From the NCBI RefSeq assembly GCF_011762125.1, contig NZ_JAASQN010000001.1:1240001-1304000 (forward strand): a DNA stretch of 64,000 bases. The letters are read 5' to 3'. The notes below the pieces were generated by a model. The model saw only the letters and a list, made by a program, of their open reading frames with translations, was not told the origin of the DNA and did not search any database. Position 1 is the stretch's first letter. Each line of letters begins with the position of its first letter. Position numbers and translations under genes: made by a program. This document shows, piece after piece, positions 39,320 to 49,120 of the stretch. The stretch is from Sphingopyxis panaciterrae. GTDB lineage: Bacteria; Pseudomonadota; Alphaproteobacteria; Sphingomonadales; Sphingomonadaceae.

Positions 39320-39387
39320 AGCCGAGCGCCTTTGCCAGCCATGCTGCGGCGCGGCAAGGGGGTGATCGCTTAAACGGCCTCTCCCCC

Positions 39388-39471
39388 TCGTCATGCCGGA
39401 CTTGATCCGGCATCCCGCTTTCCTGCGTTGGATGGAAAAAGCGGGACCCCGGATCAAGTCCGGGGTGACGA
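39388..39471. repeat. Long nested palindromic repeat
   Basis: It starts TCGTCATGCCGGACTTGATC and ends TCAAGTCCGGGGTGACGA, with inner CCCGCTT / AAGCGGG strands. It occupies most of the gap between valS and the S9 peptidase, on whose transcript it could be a 3-prime hairpin. Confidence 0.85.
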
Positions 39472-39489
39472 GTGAAAGAAGAGTCGAGC

Positions 39490-41562
39490 TTATTTCTTCA
39501 GATAGGTCCCCAGCCAGTTGAACACGCTTTGGTGCCACTGCACGCTGTTCGCGCCCTTCAGCACCCAGTGATTCTCGTCGGGGAAGACCAGCAGCTCGGA
39601 CGGCACGCCGCGGCGCTGGAGCACGGTGTAGGGAGCGATGCTCTGATAATAGGGCACGCGGTAATCCAGTTCGCCGGTGATCACCAGCGTCGGGGTTTTC
39701 CACTTGTCGACATGGTTCACCGGGTTCCATTTTTCGCCGTCGGTGCGTTCCCACCACGGCCCGCCATGATCCCATTCGTCGAACCACAGTTCCTCGGTTT
39801 CCATCGACATGGCGCGCAGGTCGAAGATGCCGGCATGGGTGACGAGGCATTTGAATCCGTCGGGCCAGTTGCCCGCGATCCAGTTCATCATATAGCCGCC
39901 GTACGACCCGCCGAGCGCGCAGGCGTTGGTGACGTCGATCCCGGCGTCCTGTTTGCCCGCCGCGGCGAGCCCCAGCTTCAGGTCTTCGAGCGGCTTGCCG
40001 CCCCAATCCTTGTTGATGCTGTCGGTGAAGGCCTGGCCATATCCGGTCGAACCATGGAAATCGATCGTGATCGTGCCATAGCCCTGCTGCGCGAACAGGC
40101 GCGGGTTCCAGCGCGTCGACCAGGCGTTGCCGAAGCTGCCCTGCGGCCCGCCATGGACGAGCAGCGCGACGGGCAGCTTGCCCCCCGCCGCATTGGCGGG
40201 CTTGAGGATCTGGCCCCACACCTTGTCGCCGCCGGCGCCCGCGAACTGCAGGCGCTCGACCTTGACCGGGTCGAACTGCGCCAGCTCGGCCGCATTGACG
40301 TTGGTGAGCTGCGCCACCTTGCCCCTGGCGTCGCGGACATAGACGTCGGTCGGCAGCAGCACGGTGTTGCGCGAATAGAGCAGCGCGCCGTTCGCCAGCG
40401 GGGTCACGTCGCCGATATTGCCGTCAAAGGCTTCGTTCGACGCCTTCAATTTCTCGACCTTGCCGCTCGCCGCATCGACGCGGAACACGGGGTGGTCGAG
40501 CACGTCCTGCGCGGTGACATAGAGCGACTTGCCGTCGGGCGCCCAGGCGATCGAGGCGACCGAACGGTCCCATGCGTCGGTGAGCCTGCGCGCTTCGCCG
40601 GTGGCAAGATCGCGCAGCATCAGCACCTGCCGGTCGGATTCATATCCCGCGCGCGCCATCGCGGCATAGGCGAGCCATTTGCCGTCGGGCGAGGGGGCGG
40701 GCAGCGTGTCGGTCGCCTGATTGGCCTCGGTCAGGTTGAGCGGCGGCATCCGCGCGTCGACCAGCACCTTGTAGATATCGAGGTTGGTCGACGTCGGCTC
40801 GCCCCGGTCGGCCTTGCGCAGCGTGAAATAGACGGTGCGGCTGTCGGGGCCCCACGCCAGTTCGCTGCCGTCGCCGAACGGTTTCGACGGGGTGTCGCCG
40901 ATCAGCCCGCCATCGATCGCGCGCTCGGCTGTCGCCTTGCCGCCTGCCAGGTCGAAGACGAAGGGGCGGCTGTAGGTGCCGGGCGTTTCCCACTGATCCC
41001 AATGGCGGACGAAGCCGCTGCCGTCCTTGTACAGGCGGCCGGTGCCGGGGCCGGGCTGCGCGCCCTTGTCCTTCGCATCGCAGCCGAAGCTGGTGCATTC
41101 GCGCGGGATATCACCCCAGGCGAGCAGCTTCGTCCCGTCGGGCGAGATCTTGAAGCCCGCGACGTCGGCCTTGGCATCGGTAACCTGCGTCGCGGCGGCG
41201 TTCGCGGCCTGGGGGTCGATCCGCCAGACCTGGTCGCTGCCCGACGCATTCGAAAGGAAGAAGAGGATCCCATCCTTGTCGAAAGCCGGCGATGTCTCGT
41301 TCTTGCCCGCGGTGTCGGCGATGCGGACCGGCCGCGCATCCTTGGCATTGCGGTCGACGATCCACAGCCCGGTCGAGCGCTTGTAGCTTTCCGCCTCGGT
41401 CTCGGTCATCTGATAGACGACCCAGCGCCCGTCGGGCGAAGCGGCCGGCGCCGCGACGCGTTTCAGCGTGGCCAGGTCGACCTCGGTCATCGGGCGCGCG
41501 AAGGCGGGGGAGGAAAGGGCGGCGGCGAGCGCGAAGGCGCTGGCGAGGATGTGGTTACGCAT
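39490..41562 (-). CDS. Secreted S9 family prolyl oligopeptidase-like peptidase
   Basis: 690 residues. Signal peptide [24 protein letters not shown] is cleaved near residue 22. An N-terminal beta-propeller region (~30-430) is built from WD-like repeats such as [11 protein letters not shown] and [14 protein letters not shown]. The C-terminal alpha/beta-hydrolase domain contains [13 protein letters not shown], the nucleophile GGSYGGYM (Ser in ALGGSYGG), and [12 protein letters not shown] plus [13 protein letters not shown] with catalytic Asp and His. Such enzymes release di- or tripeptides or act as acylaminoacyl peptidases in the periplasm. Next gene upstream is the HPP protein, divergent. Confidence 0.95.
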   Translation of the reverse strand: MRNHILASAFALAAALSSPAFARPMTEVDLATLKRVAAPAASPDGRWVVYQMTETEAESYKRSTGLWIVDRNAKDARPVRIADTAGKNETSPAFDKDGILFFLSNASGSDQVWRIDPQAANAAATQVTDAKADVAGFKISPDGTKLLAWGDIPRECTSFGCDAKDKGAQPGPGTGRLYKDGSGFVRHWDQWETPGTYSRPFVFDLAGGKATAERAIDGGLIGDTPSKPFGDGSELAWGPDSRTVYFTLRKADRGEPTSTNLDIYKVLVDARMPPLNLTEANQATDTLPAPSPDGKWLAYAAMARAGYESDRQVLMLRDLATGEARRLTDAWDRSVASIAWAPDGKSLYVTAQDVLDHPVFRVDAASGKVEKLKASNEAFDGNIGDVTPLANGALLYSRNTVLLPTDVYVRDARGKVAQLTNVNAAELAQFDPVKVERLQFAGAGGDKVWGQILKPANAAGGKLPVALLVHGGPQGSFGNAWSTRWNPRLFAQQGYGTITIDFHGSTGYGQAFTDSINKDWGGKPLEDLKLGLAAAGKQDAGIDVTNACALGGSYGGYMMNWIAGNWPDGFKCLVTHAGIFDLRAMSMETEELWFDEWDHGGPWWERTDGEKWNPVNHVDKWKTPTLVITGELDYRVPYYQSIAPYTVLQRRGVPSELLVFPDENHWVLKGANSVQWHQSVFNWLGTYLKK

Positions 41563-41712
41563 GAAAGCGGTTTAGCGGCGGAGCGGGCAGGTTCAAGGGT
41601 AGAAGTGCTATCGCTGCCGCGCCTGCCAAACGGGACGTAAAACCCGACTTGGCGGCGACAAACTAAACCTCTCTGGCGCAAAGTGCCGGGGCGTCGCATC
41701 GGCGCGCTCGCC

Positions 41713-42495
41713 ATGAAAGATTTGCGCGTGCCCCGTTGGAAGTCCCTCCCGAAAAGCCTTTTCACCCCGCTGCTGGCCGGGGCGAGCCTGCGCGACCGCG
41801 TGATCGCGAGCTTCGGCGCGCTCGCGGGGATCGGGATCGCCGGATGGATCTGCGCGACCCTGTTTCCCGTATCGATGCCGTGGCTCATCGCCCCGATCGG
41901 CGCATCGGCGGTGCTGCTGTTCGCGGTGCCCGCGAGCCCGCTGGCCCAGCCCTGGTCGATCGTCGGCGGCAATTTCCTGTCGGCCGTCTTCGGCGTCGTC
42001 GTGGCCCAGGCGGTCAGCGAGCCGGCGCTCGCCGCCGCGCTCGCCGTTTCGACCGCGATCCTCGTCATGTCGCTGCTGCGCTGCCTGCATCCGCCGGGCG
42101 GCGCCGCCGCGCTCAGCGCCGTTCTCGGCTGGCAGGGCTTCGCGGGTCATGCCGCCGATTATCTCGTCCCGGTCCTGCTCAACTCGCTCATCCTCGTCGC
42201 GATCGGCATGTTCTTCCACCGTTTTTCGGGCCACAGCTACCCGCACCGGGCGCGGCCGGTGGACGGAAAGACCGTCACGCCCGAACCCGTTGGCCTGCTG
42301 ATGGACGATATCGACGGCGCGCTCGCCGATCTCGGCGAAACCTTCGACATCAGCCGCGAAGACCTCGCGCTGCTGCTGACGCGCGCCGAGGTGCACGCCG
42401 CGGCACGCCTCGCCAAGGTGCAGCTGGCCGCCGCCGGGAACAAGATGGCGGCCGGAAATGATGCGGAGCGCAAGCGCGCGAGAGCGCGGCTGTAA
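41713..42495 (+). CDS. HPP family integral membrane protein
   Basis: 260 residues from the ATG at 41713; the GTG at 41683 adds ten residues. Four hydrophobic segments (about 30-150) carry the family pattern: FGALAGIGIAGWIC, APIGASAVLLFAVP, SIVGGNFLSAVFGVVVAQAV, LLRCLHPPGGAAALSAVL with the HPPGG motif, and LLNSLILVAIGMFFHRFSGH. HPP proteins include a nitrite transporter in plants and cyanobacteria. The C-terminal ~70 residues are cytoplasmic and predicted helical, with VGLLMDDIDGALADLGETFDISRED. The substrate in this organism is unknown. Confidence 0.85.
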   Translation: MKDLRVPRWKSLPKSLFTPLLAGASLRDRVIASFGALAGIGIAGWICATLFPVSMPWLIAPIGASAVLLFAVPASPLAQPWSIVGGNFLSAVFGVVVAQAVSEPALAAALAVSTAILVMSLLRCLHPPGGAAALSAVLGWQGFAGHAADYLVPVLLNSLILVAIGMFFHRFSGHSYPHRARPVDGKTVTPEPVGLLMDDIDGALADLGETFDISREDLALLLTRAEVHAAARLAKVQLAAAGNKMAAGNDAERKRARARL

Positions 42496-42730
42496 TCGCA
42501 TTTTGTCACCCCGTGAACGCCGGGGTGAGGGGCATGAACAGGCTTCGGCGGTCGAGCACTTCGGCCTTGATCGCCTGGTCGGGGCCAAGACGGAGGCGCC
42601 CCTGTCGCATTCGAACGCGGCCCCGTTGCGGATAGAGCGGCAGTCGATCTGGCGCTCCTGCTTAGAACTTCTGGTTTGTGGGGCGACGGCTTGTTTCTGA
42701 TAACTCCATCCGATCACAGGAGTACAGATC

Positions 42731-44677
42731 ATGAGGGTAATCGTCAGGCGGGCGGCTGCGATTATGGGGCTGGCAACGTTGGTGCCATCCCCGGTGATGG
42801 CGCAATCGGTGGCGCCGATCGTCGTTCCGGGCGGCGATATGGCGAAACTGGCGCCGCCCGCCGAGCCGGCCGATTACATCCGCCGCGAAGCGATGATTCC
42901 GATGCGCGACGGCGTGAAACTCTACACCGTCATGATGATCCCGAAGGGCGCGACGAATGCACCCATCGTGCTGACCCGCACCCCCTACGACGCGACCGCG
43001 CGTGCCATGCGCTCGCAGAGCCGCACGCTGATCAACGCAAGCCAGCGCAGCGAAGAGCAGTTCGTCCGTGCCGGTTACATCCGCGTGTGGCAGGATGTGC
43101 GCGGCAAATACAAGTCGGACGGCGAGTATGTCATGATGCGCCCGCCGGTCGGCCCGCTGAACGACACGGGCGTCGACAACGCCACTGACGCCTATGACAC
43201 GATCGCCTGGCTCACCAACCCGGCAAACCTGCCGGAGAGCAATCGCCGCGTCGGCATGGTCGGCTCCTCCTACGAGGGGCACACGGTGGCGATGGCGCTG
43301 TTGCGTCCGCATCCGGCGCTGAAAGCTGCCGTCGCCGAAAGCCCGATGATCGATCAATGGCGCGACGACTGGTTTCACAATGGTGCGTTTCACAACATAT
43401 ATCTCGATTATTTCGCGATGCAGACCGGCTCCAAAGGCGCGGGGCCGCGTCCGCCACATCACGGCTACGACGACTATGACAATTTCCTGCGCGCCGGATC
43501 GACCCACGACTGGGCTGTAAAACATGGGCTGGACCAGATGCCCGTTTACAAGCGGCTCGAGGAACACCCCGCCTATGACGAGCTATGGCAGGGACAGGCG
43601 CTCGACCGGTTGCTCGCGGCCAATCCCTCCGACGTGCCGACGATCTGGGAAGCCGGGCTGTGGGATCAGGAAGAGATTCATGGCGCGGTGCTCGCCTGGG
43701 AAGCACTCAAGGCAGCTGGCAAGGCCGGCAACAATCATCTGATCATGGGGCCATGGCGGCACAGTCAGGTCAATCGCGAAGGGCGCAGCACCGGGGCATT
43801 TGTGTGGAACGGCGACACGGTACGGCAATATTGGGATCAGATGGTCATGCCGCTGTTCCGCGAACAGCTGGAAAGCGGGCCTAAGGCGGACCTGCCGTCG
43901 GCGATCCTGTACAACACCGCCGAGGATCGCTGGGAACGGTTCGCACGCTGGCCGCTGGCCTGTGAGCGCGACTGCGCCGTGCCCTTGACGCCGCTGAATC
44001 TGGCGGGCGAGGGCGGGCTGAGCTTCGCCCAAGGCGCGCGCGGCGAAGACAGCTATGTCTCGGACCCCGCCAAGCCGGTGCCGTTCATGCCGCGGCCCTA
44101 TGACATGGACGAGTTCGCGGCGCCATGGACCACCTGGCGCCTTTCCGACCAGCGCCATGTCGACAAGCGGCCCGACGTGATGAGCTATGAGACCGGGCCG
44201 TTGACCGGGCCAGTGCGCGTTTCGGGCGTGCCGATTGCTGAACTGTTCGCACGCACGACCGGAACGGACGGCGACTTCATCGTCAAGCTGATTGACGTGT
44301 TCCCGCCGGAAAATGCGAATGATCCGCCGATGGGCGGCTACCAGCTTCCGATCAGTATCGAGATACTGCGCGGGCGCTATCGCGACGATCCCTCAAAGCC
44401 GAGCGCGATTCCGGCCAATATGGTGCAGCGCTATCGATTCCGGATGCCGGTGGTGAACCATGTGTTCCGGCCGGGGCATCGCATCATGGTGCAGGTGCAG
44501 TCATCGCTGTTCCCGCTCTACGATCGCAATCCGCAAACCTTCGTGCCGAATATCTTCCGCGCCAGGAAACAGGACTACCGCGCCGCCACGATCACGCTGG
44601 AACGCGGCGGCGCCGAGGGCAGCCGCGTGTGGCTGCCGGTGCTGCCGGTCGACAAACCGGAGAGCGCCGGCAAGTGA
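42731..44677 (+). CDS. Secreted CocE/NonD family acyl hydrolase
   Basis: 648 residues with AGGAG at 42718-42722 before the ATG. MRVIVRRAAAIMGLATLVPSPVMAQ is the signal peptide, so it is likely periplasmic. It belongs to the alpha-amino acid ester hydrolase / cocaine esterase group: ADYIRREAMIPMRDGVKLYTVMMIP, LTRTPYD, then the nucleophile GSSYEG with Ser180, ESPMIDQWRDDW, and YDRNPQTFVPN in the C-terminal jelly-roll domain (about 440-640). These enzymes cleave or transfer amino-acyl groups from esters and beta-lactam antibiotics. The real substrate is unknown. Confidence 0.93.
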   Translation: MRVIVRRAAAIMGLATLVPSPVMAQSVAPIVVPGGDMAKLAPPAEPADYIRREAMIPMRDGVKLYTVMMIPKGATNAPIVLTRTPYDATARAMRSQSRTLINASQRSEEQFVRAGYIRVWQDVRGKYKSDGEYVMMRPPVGPLNDTGVDNATDAYDTIAWLTNPANLPESNRRVGMVGSSYEGHTVAMALLRPHPALKAAVAESPMIDQWRDDWFHNGAFHNIYLDYFAMQTGSKGAGPRPPHHGYDDYDNFLRAGSTHDWAVKHGLDQMPVYKRLEEHPAYDELWQGQALDRLLAANPSDVPTIWEAGLWDQEEIHGAVLAWEALKAAGKAGNNHLIMGPWRHSQVNREGRSTGAFVWNGDTVRQYWDQMVMPLFREQLESGPKADLPSAILYNTAEDRWERFARWPLACERDCAVPLTPLNLAGEGGLSFAQGARGEDSYVSDPAKPVPFMPRPYDMDEFAAPWTTWRLSDQRHVDKRPDVMSYETGPLTGPVRVSGVPIAELFARTTGTDGDFIVKLIDVFPPENANDPPMGGYQLPISIEILRGRYRDDPSKPSAIPANMVQRYRFRMPVVNHVFRPGHRIMVQVQSSLFPLYDRNPQTFVPNIFRARKQDYRAATITLERGGAEGSRVWLPVLPVDKPESAGK

Positions 44678-44722
44678 TGGATTGTCGCGGGATAGATTGC
44701 GTCAAATCCTGGGGTCAGGACC

Positions 44723-46009
44723 CTAACGGACGAGCGCGCCGCCCTTCATCACATGGTCGATCTTCTCGAGCACGCTGACGTCGGCCAGTGGGTCGGCTTT
44801 GACCGCGACGAGGTCGGCGAAGCGGCCGGGGACGATGGCACCTATGTCGTCGCGCCCCATTTCGACCGCGGCGCGGCCGGTGGCCGACTGGATCGCCTGC
44901 ATCGGCGTCATGCCATATTTGACCATATTGCGGAACTGGCGGCCGTTCAGCCCGTGCGGATAGACCCCGGCGTCGGTGCCGTAACCGATATTGACCCCCA
45001 GTTCGACGGCGCGGCGGAAGGCGGCGCGCTGGGTATCGGTCGTCTCGCGATTCTTGCGCAGATATTCCTCGGGCCAGCCTTCCTTCGTACCCTGCTCGTC
45101 GATGTAGGTGCCGTTGTAGATGTCCATCACCAGCCAGGTGCCGCGCTTTTTGGCGAGCTGGAGCGTCGCCTCGTCGGCGATGCTGGCATGCTCGATGCTG
45201 TCGACCCCCGCATTGATCGCATTCTGGATGCCGATCGCGCCATGGGCGTGCGCGGTGACTCTCTTGCCGCGGGCGTGCGCGACCTTCACGATCGCGCGAA
45301 GCTGGTCGACGGTGAGTTCGGGGGCGCCGGGCTCGGTGCCGATCGCCAGCACTGCGCCGGTCGCGATCGCCTTGATGAAGTCGGCGCCATGGTCGAGCAG
45401 CCAGGTCGCCTTGGCGGCCGCCTCCTCGGGCGTCGCGGCGACGCCCAGGCGCATGTCGGGCGGCAGCTGTTCGTTCGGGACGACGCCATTCAATTCGCCG
45501 CCGCCCTTCGGAATGGTGATGTACGCCCCCGCGACCCACATGCGCGGCCCCGGCACGTCGCCGCGCTCGATCGCGTTGCGCAGGGTTACGTCGGTCAGCC
45601 CGCGATAGGTGCCGACGTCGCGCACCGCGGTAAAGCCGGCGTCGAGCGTGACGCGCGCATTGCGCGCGCCGACAAGCGCGGTTTCGGCGGGCGACGCCTT
45701 GATCGGCGCGGCCAGGTCGGCGCTCTGGCCCAGATCGGCGAGATGGGTGTGCAGGTCGATCAGTCCGGGCAGGACGGTGAAGCCCGACCAGTCGAGCCGC
45801 GTCGCACCCGCTGGCGTCGCGCCGCACGCGGCGACCGCCGCGATACGCTCATCCGCGATCGTGATGCACTGGCCGGTCCGGACCTCGTTCGTCACCCCGT
45901 CGATCAGCCGCCCCGCCTCGACATAAAGCGTTGCGGCCGATGCCGGCGATGCCGCCAGAAAGGTCGCCGCCAGCGCGGCGGTCAGATGGCGGTGTCGAAG
46001 GCGTTGCAC
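44723..46009 (-). CDS. Secreted amidohydrolase, imidazolonepropionase/prolidase-like
   Basis: 428 residues. The N-terminus MQRLRHRHLTAALAATFLAASPASA is a signal peptide. It has the amidohydrolase-superfamily metal sites: GLIDLHTHLADLG (HxH), the Lys in GADFIKAIATGA, HAHG and IEHASIADE, and GTDAGVYPHG with the catalytic Asp. These enzymes cleave amide or peptide bonds using one or two zinc ions. The substrate in the periplasm may be Xaa-Pro dipeptides but cannot be assigned. Its start overlaps the metallopeptidase stop by 28 bases. Confidence 0.9.
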   Translation of the reverse strand: MQRLRHRHLTAALAATFLAASPASAATLYVEAGRLIDGVTNEVRTGQCITIADERIAAVAACGATPAGATRLDWSGFTVLPGLIDLHTHLADLGQSADLAAPIKASPAETALVGARNARVTLDAGFTAVRDVGTYRGLTDVTLRNAIERGDVPGPRMWVAGAYITIPKGGGELNGVVPNEQLPPDMRLGVAATPEEAAAKATWLLDHGADFIKAIATGAVLAIGTEPGAPELTVDQLRAIVKVAHARGKRVTAHAHGAIGIQNAINAGVDSIEHASIADEATLQLAKKRGTWLVMDIYNGTYIDEQGTKEGWPEEYLRKNRETTDTQRAAFRRAVELGVNIGYGTDAGVYPHGLNGRQFRNMVKYGMTPMQAIQSATGRAAVEMGRDDIGAIVPGRFADLVAVKADPLADVSVLEKIDHVMKGGALVR

Positions 46010-46890
46010 TGGCGCGGGTCTCCCGTTTGCAGGCCGCGGCGCAGCCAGGTCATGCGTTGTTCGCTGGTGCCATGGGTGAAGCTTTCGGGCACCGGGCGCT
46101 GTCCCGCCGAGCGCATCAGCGTGTCGTCGCCGATCGCATTGGCGGCGCGCATCGCTTCCTCCATGTCGCCCGCTTCCATCACCGGCTGGCCGGCGCTGTT
46201 CTTCGCCCGCGACGCCCAGACGCCGGCATAGCAGTCGGCCTGCAATTCCATACGGACTTGCAGCGCATTGCCGTCAGCCTGCGATCCACGCGCCTGCGCG
46301 GCGCGGACCTGGTCGGAAATGCCGCTGATCGTCTGGATATGGTGACCGACCTCATGCGCGACGACATAGGCTTGCGCCGCATCGCCCGCGGCGCCGAACT
46401 TGCGGTCGAGTTCGGTGAAGAAGTCGGTGTCGAGGTAGACATATTGGTCGGCGGGGCAATAGAAAGGTCCCATCGCCGACTGGGCGGGGCCGCAGCCCGA
46501 CTTGTCCGTCGAATTCTGATAAAAGCGCAGCCTCGGCTTCTGGTAACCGCTGATCAGGCTGCCCCAGACCTGATGCGTCGACCCGAAGACATTGCAGGCA
46601 AAGCGTTCGCTTTCGGTGTCGCAGGCAACGCCTTGTGCGCCGCGGCTGTCGGCCGCCGGATCGGCGGTGCCGCCACCGCTGCTCAGCATATTCGCGCCCG
46701 GGCCGAGCAGGAAAAAGGCGACCGCACCGATCAGCAGGATCGTGCCGCAGCCCATTTTGCGCCCCAGCAGCATCGGCAGCAGGCCGATGAGCAAGCCGCC
46801 CATCCCGCCGCCACCGCCGCCGAAGCCGCCACCACCGCCACGGCCGAGATCTTCAATGTCGTCGCCTGGCTGATAATCATCGAGGCGCAT
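45982..46890 (-). CDS. Neutral zinc metallopeptidase, YpfJ family
   Basis: 302 residues from the ATG at 46890 (MRLDDYQPGDDIEDLGRGGG); 34 residues further upstream in frame are not typical. A long Gly-rich stretch leads to one membrane segment (about residues 60-75, CGTILLIGAVAFFLLG). The catalytic domain has the zinc motif in VVAHEVGHHIQTISG, preceded by CPADQYVYLDTDFFTELDRKFG and followed by MELQADCYAGVWA with the third ligand. The catalytic part is probably in the periplasm. Function of the family is poorly known. The same transcript likely includes the amidohydrolase. Confidence 0.9.
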   Translation of the reverse strand: MRLDDYQPGDDIEDLGRGGGGGFGGGGGGMGGLLIGLLPMLLGRKMGCGTILLIGAVAFFLLGPGANMLSSGGGTADPAADSRGAQGVACDTESERFACNVFGSTHQVWGSLISGYQKPRLRFYQNSTDKSGCGPAQSAMGPFYCPADQYVYLDTDFFTELDRKFGAAGDAAQAYVVAHEVGHHIQTISGISDQVRAAQARGSQADGNALQVRMELQADCYAGVWASRAKNSAGQPVMEAGDMEEAMRAANAIGDDTLMRSAGQRPVPESFTHGTSEQRMTWLRRGLQTGDPRQCNAFDTAI

Positions 46891-46999
46891 CGGAACTCTC
46901 CAGCAATCGATTGGGTCTTTTACCGGTTCTGGCAGCAGCTCGCGGCAATTGGAAGCGTCTTCGCGCGGCGCCATGCAGGACCGGCCTTGCAATCAGCTC

Positions 47000-47014
47000 T
47001 GTTGCGGTGCAACA
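47000..47014. promoter_or_regulatory. PhaR-like palindromic operator
   Basis: TGTTGCGGTGCAACA is a perfect palindrome with TGTTGC/GCAACA arms and a three-base centre. It resembles TGC-N3-GCA sites bound by the polyhydroxybutyrate regulator PhaR in other alphaproteobacteria. It lies 32 bases before the patatin ATG. The assignment is by analogy. Confidence 0.5.
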
Positions 47015-47046
47015 AAAGCGCCCGCGTCAAAGGATCCCCCGAGTCC

Positions 47047-48204
47047 ATGCCCCGCCGCGCCGCCCGTACCGCCTTGCCATTGCCCGATCTCGTCGTCCTC
47101 GTCCTTCAGGGCGGCGGGGCGCTCGGCGCGTTTCAGGCCGGGGTTTACGAGGCTCTGATCGACCTCGGCATCGAACTCGACTGGGTCGCCGGTATCTCGA
47201 TCGGCGCGGTCAATGCCGCGATCATCGCGGGCAACGAGCGCGATCAGGCCGTGGGCAAGATGCGCGAGTTCTGGAATGGCGTATCGTCGGCGCTCCCCGC
47301 GCTGCCGATCGCCGATGACAGCCTGCTGCGCGAATGGACGCACTGGGCTGCGGCGGGACAGGTCGCGACCTTCGGGGTGCCCGGTTTCTTTACCCCGCGC
47401 TGGCCGCCGCCGGCCTTCGCCGAACGCCAGACCCCTGCGGCGATCAGCTTTTACGACACTGCGCCGTTGACCGCGACGCTCGACCGCCTCGTCGACTGGG
47501 ACCGGGTGAACAGCGGCAAGGTCCGCCTGTCGGTCGGCGCCGTCGAAGTCGAAACCGGCAATTTTCGCTATTTCGACACGAAATCCGACACGCTCGACGC
47601 GCGCCATATCCTCGCCTCGGGGGCGCTGCCGCCCGGGCTGCCGCCGGTCGAGATCGACGGCATCTGGTATTGGGACGGCGGGCTGGTGTCGAATACGCCG
47701 CTCGAACATGTCGTCGAGGCGGCGAAGGAGGATATGCTCGTCTTCCAGGTCGATCTGTTCCCCGCGCGCGGGGACCGGCCGCGCGACATGGAAGAAGCCT
47801 GGTCGCGCGAAAAGGATATCCGCTTTTCCAGCCGCACCCGGCGCATTTCGGACGGGCTCGTGCGGCGGCGCAAGGAACATGCGCTGATCGACAGGATGCT
47901 CGGCAAGCTGCCGCCCGAATTCGCCGATCTCGCCGAAGTGAAGGCGGTCCGGCGGATGGTCGATGCCAAGGCGCTCAACGTCGTCCAGCTGATCCACCAG
48001 CCGCCGGCATGGCAGTCGGGGGCGCGCGATTTCGAATTTTCGCGCTCGACGATGGAGGTCAATTGGGCGCTGGGCCGCGACGCGGTCGAGGCGGCGATGA
48101 AGGACGGGCATTTGCTCGCCGACAGCATCGCGGAGGGGCGGTCGGACAGTTTCGCGGTGCAATCAAATGCCCTGCGGCCCAAGGCGGGCGAAGATATTTC
48201 CTGA
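47047..48204 (+). CDS. Patatin-like phospholipase with DUF3734-type C-terminus
   Basis: 385 residues from ATG 47047. The upstream frame reaching 45931 is rejected because it covers the metallopeptidase gene. Patatin-fold acyl hydrolase motifs: oxyanion loop QGGGALGAF (21-29), nucleophile elbow GISIGA with Ser51, and the Asp in YWDGGLVSN. The last ~80 residues (KEDMLVFQVDLFPARGDRPR through ALGRDAVEAAMKDG) resemble the DUF3734 region of related proteins, some of which are linked to polyhydroxybutyrate breakdown. It is followed 36 bases on by 3-hydroxybutyrate dehydrogenase. Confidence 0.9.
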   Translation: MPRRAARTALPLPDLVVLVLQGGGALGAFQAGVYEALIDLGIELDWVAGISIGAVNAAIIAGNERDQAVGKMREFWNGVSSALPALPIADDSLLREWTHWAAAGQVATFGVPGFFTPRWPPPAFAERQTPAAISFYDTAPLTATLDRLVDWDRVNSGKVRLSVGAVEVETGNFRYFDTKSDTLDARHILASGALPPGLPPVEIDGIWYWDGGLVSNTPLEHVVEAAKEDMLVFQVDLFPARGDRPRDMEEAWSREKDIRFSSRTRRISDGLVRRRKEHALIDRMLGKLPPEFADLAEVKAVRRMVDAKALNVVQLIHQPPAWQSGARDFEFSRSTMEVNWALGRDAVEAAMKDGHLLADSIAEGRSDSFAVQSNALRPKAGEDIS

Positions 48205-48240
48205 CTCCATCGTGACTCCCCCACTGAAAGGATCAAAATC

Positions 48241-49026
48241 ATGCACCTTAAAGGCAAGACCGCCCTCGTCACCGGCTCGACCTCGGGCATCGGGCTGGGC
48301 ATCGCCAAGGCGCTCGCCGCCGAGGGCGCGAACATCATCATCAACGGTTTCGGCGATGCCGCGGCGATCGAGGCCGAGCGCGCCGCGCTGGAGGTGCTGA
48401 ACGGCGGCAAGGCCGCCTATGATGGCGCCGACCTCACCAAGCCCGACCAGATTGGCGAGATGTTCGCGCGCGCCGACAAGGATCTGGGCGGGGTCGATAT
48501 CCTGGTGAATAACGCCGGGATGCAGTTCGTGTCGCCGGTCGAGGATTTCCCGCCCGAAAAATGGGACATGATCATCGCGCTCAACCTGACCGCCTCGTTC
48601 CACACCATTCGCCATGCAGTGCCCGGAATGCGCCAGAAGGGATGGGGGCGGATCATCGCCACCGCCTCGGCGCACTCGCTCGTCGCGTCGCCGTTCAAAT
48701 CGGCCTATGTCACCGCCAAGCATGGGCTGGCCGGGCTGACCAAGACCGTCGCGCTCGAGGTGGCCGAGGCGGGGGTCACGGTGAACTGCATCAGCCCCGG
48801 CTATGTCTGGACCCCGCTGGTCGAAAATCAGATCCCCGATACGATGAAAACGCGCAAAATGACGCGCGAACAGGTGATCAACGACGTGCTGCTGGCGGGG
48901 CAACCGACCAAGAAATTCGTGACAATCGAACAGGTTGCGGCGCTCGCCGCCTTCCTGACCCGCGACGAGGCCGCGAGTATCACAGGCACAAACCTAAGCA
49001 TAGACGGCGGCTGGACCGCTGCCTGA
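48241..49026 (+). CDS. bdhA: 3-Hydroxybutyrate dehydrogenase (SDR family)
   Basis: 261 residues, standard for the enzyme. It converts 3-hydroxybutyrate to acetoacetate with NAD+, letting stored PHB feed acetyl-CoA. SDR motifs: TGSTSGIG near residue 10, NNAG (DILVNNAGMQFV), and SAYVTAKHGL with the catalytic Tyr and Lys. HBDH-type signatures include ATASAHSLVASPFKSAY and CISPGYVWTPLVENQIPD. An AAGGA precedes the ATG. It lies 36 bases after the patatin gene. Other SDR enzymes are possible, but the HSLVASPFK pattern points to HBDH. Confidence 0.92.
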   Translation: MHLKGKTALVTGSTSGIGLGIAKALAAEGANIIINGFGDAAAIEAERAALEVLNGGKAAYDGADLTKPDQIGEMFARADKDLGGVDILVNNAGMQFVSPVEDFPPEKWDMIIALNLTASFHTIRHAVPGMRQKGWGRIIATASAHSLVASPFKSAYVTAKHGLAGLTKTVALEVAEAGVTVNCISPGYVWTPLVENQIPDTMKTRKMTREQVINDVLLAGQPTKKFVTIEQVAALAAFLTRDEAASITGTNLSIDGGWTAA

Positions 49027-49120
49027 GCAGGCTGGCGGCGCAGCCATAGATTGCTGCGGCCTTGAGCATTTTACTTTGGCCGCTTATGGTTAAAGCGAAC
49101 CGGACCGGGAGAGGCGGACA

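Noticed and set aside
36524..39373. 949-codon open frame on the plus strand
   Set aside because: Lies antisense to valS, which is certain. Its translation is Arg/Asp/His-rich and has no recognisable domain; typical of shadow frames in high-GC DNA. The same holds for 39472-41640 (+), 2122-4503 (-), 18180-19955 (+), 29045-30430 (-) and 24291-25886 (+).
42496..42730. Hairpin CACCCCG...CGGGGTG after the HPP gene as a terminator
   Set aside because: The stem is only seven base pairs with no T-run, so a terminator call is not supported. The rest of this 235-base gap shows nothing recognisable apart from the CocE ribosome-binding site.
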